Shown here: piece by piece, positions 62,857 to 64,000 of the stretch
How the letters are laid out: each line of letters opens with the position of its first letter
Position numbering within the stretch: the stretch's first letter is position 1
Translations under genes and position numbers: made by a program
The notes under the pieces: model-generated
The model's input: only the letters and a program-made list of their open reading frames with translations
Database searches by the model: none
What the model was told of the DNA's origin: nothing
From: Pseudofrankia coriaricola
Lineage (GTDB): Bacteria > Actinomycetota > Actinomycetes > Frankiales > Frankiaceae
Length of the DNA stretch: 64,000 nt
Direction of reading: 5' to 3'
Assembly (NCBI RefSeq): GCF_001854805.1
Contig: NZ_MBLO01000235.1
Location: 124,001 to 188,000 of the forward strand

Positions 62857-64000
62857 GTGAGTCGTGACGGCGCGGTCTACTGGGATCCGTTCGACCGTGA
62901 TATCGCCGCGGACCCCTATCCCGTCTACCAACGGCTGCGCGCCGAGGCGCCCCTTTACTACAACGACAAGCACGACTTCTACGCCCTCAGCCGCTACGAG
63001 GACATCAACCGCGGCCTGATCGACTGGAAGACTTTCTCGTCGGCCCGGGGCCCGATCCTGGAAGTCATCAAGGCGAACATCCGGATTCCGCCAGGCACAT
63101 TGCTGATGGAGGACCCGCCGGCCCACGACATCCACCGCGGTCTTCTCGCGCGGGTGTTCACGCCGCGGCGGGTCGCCTCGCTCGAGGTGGAGATCCGGGA
63201 CTTCTGCACGCGCTGTCTCGACCGGCTCGACGGCGCCGACGGCTTCGACGTCATGGCGGAGTTCGCGAACGAGGTGCCGATGCGCGTGATCGGGATGCTG
63301 CTCGGCATCCCGGAATCGGACCAGCTGGCGGTCCGCGAGCGCGCGGACGCGAAACTGCGCACCGAGCCGGGGCAGCAGATGAAGGTGTCCGAGAAGGCGC
63401 TGATGGACACCGACCTGTTCGCCGACTACATCGACTGGCGCGCCGAGCACCCCTCAGACGACCTGATGACCGAGCTGCTGCGCGCCGAGTTCGTGGATAC
63501 CGCCGGCACGACCCGCACGCTCACCCGAGCGGAGATCCTGACCTACGTCACCGTCCTGGCCGGCGCCGGCAACGAGACCACGGCCCGGCTGATCGGCTGG
63601 CTGGCCGCGCTGCTCGACCGGTACCCCGACCAGCGCGCCGAGCTGGTGGCCGATCCTGGGCTCGTCCCGAACACGATCGAGGAGACCCTGAGGTTCGAGC
63701 CGACCGGCCATGCCGTCGCCCGGTACGTCACGGCTGACGTCGAGCTGCACGGCCAGACCGTGCCCGCCGGCAGCGCCATGATGCTGCTCGTCGCGTCGGC
63801 GAACCGCGACGAGGACTGCTGGCCGGAGCCCGACCGGTTCGACATTCACCGCAAGGTCAGCAACCTGCGCACCTTCGGGTTCGGCACCCACTACTGCCTC
63901 GGAGCCTCACTCGCCCGGCTCGAGGCCAGGATCGCGCTCGAGGAGTTCGTGAGGCGCTTCCCGACGTGGGATGTCGACTGGAACAACGTCGCGCTGTCGT
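62857..64000 (+). CDS. Cytochrome P450 (3' end outside window)
   Basis: 381 residues are visible, starting GTG with AGGAGG 8 bases upstream. The I-helix motif is LAGAGNETTA (about residues 234-243), ExxR is EETLR (275-279) and the haem loop FGFGTHYCLGASLARLEAR gives the axial Cys347. The bacterial class I type needs a ferredoxin, and none is in the window. The context with a sulfotransferase suggests hydroxylation followed by sulfation of a lipid or sterol. The last approximately 20-30 residues are cut by the window end. Confidence 0.92.
   Translation, partial: MSRDGAVYWDPFDRDIAADPYPVYQRLRAEAPLYYNDKHDFYALSRYEDINRGLIDWKTFSSARGPILEVIKANIRIPPGTLLMEDPPAHDIHRGLLARVFTPRRVASLEVEIRDFCTRCLDRLDGADGFDVMAEFANEVPMRVIGMLLGIPESDQLAVRERADAKLRTEPGQQMKVSEKALMDTDLFADYIDWRAEHPSDDLMTELLRAEFVDTAGTTRTLTRAEILTYVTVLAGAGNETTARLIGWLAALLDRYPDQRAELVADPGLVPNTIEETLRFEPTGHAVARYVTADVELHGQTVPAGSAMMLLVASANRDEDCWPEPDRFDIHRKVSNLRTFGFGTHYCLGASLARLEARIALEEFVRRFPTWDVDWNNVALS

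Overview
The window is about 64 kb of very GC-rich actinobacterial chromosome. Most genes end in G or C at the third codon position, GTG starts are common, 4-bp ATGA/GTGA gene overlaps are frequent, and several genes look leaderless. F420-type PPOX, SARP/AfsR, ANTAR/SpoIIE, many MFS and two-component genes, plus a sulfotransferase and a P450, suggest a Frankia/Pseudofrankia-like member of the Frankiales. This assignment is inferred from gene content only. I saw no tRNA, rRNA, CRISPR array, insertion sequence or prophage.

Layout. 0-6 kb: a C-terminal gene fragment, a coupled membrane GT2 synthase and secreted GH26 hydrolase (probable exopolysaccharide), and a Ser/Thr kinase with an extracellular PQQ-type propeller. 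6-13.3 kb: an RsbW-like ATPase and an ANTAR-GAF-PAS-SpoIIE phosphatase, divergent from a soluble hybrid histidine kinase with five HAMP-type repeats. 13.4-20.4 kb: an amidase, then a SARP-AAA-TPR regulator upstream of an FAD oxidase and an NmrA-like reductase. 20.7-25.4 kb: an MFS exporter, an LtrA-family protein, a small secreted protein and a GNAT acetyltransferase. 25.5-31.6 kb: an ABC exporter with a NarL-type two-component system, then a tail-to-tail OmpR-type pair. 31.8-36.7 kb: a lipoprotein-ABC-ABC-FtsX operon. 36.8-42.2 kb: a deacetylase remnant and an OmpR-type regulator and kinase that are about 3 kb apart but carry nearly identical promoters in inverted orientation around a FetB-DedA-UppP block. 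42.3-53.3 kb: accessory redox, stress and transport genes. 53.3-58.9 kb: a CIRCE (HrcA) operator in front of a GT4 / toroid protein / GH130 operon with a convergent second GT4. 59.3-64 kb: TetR, sulfotransferase, lipocalin-like protein and P450.

The most striking non-coding signals are two families of dispersed palindromes (49 bp at 9.3 and 20.5 kb; about 47-73 bp at 43.7 and 53.4 kb), the CIRCE element ahead of a carbohydrate operon, the inverted promoter duplication with a decayed response-regulator leader, a SoxR-like box in a 19-bp promoter spacer, and a T-tailed terminator that points against both neighbouring genes. Functional statements rest on motifs read by eye. No database search was run.
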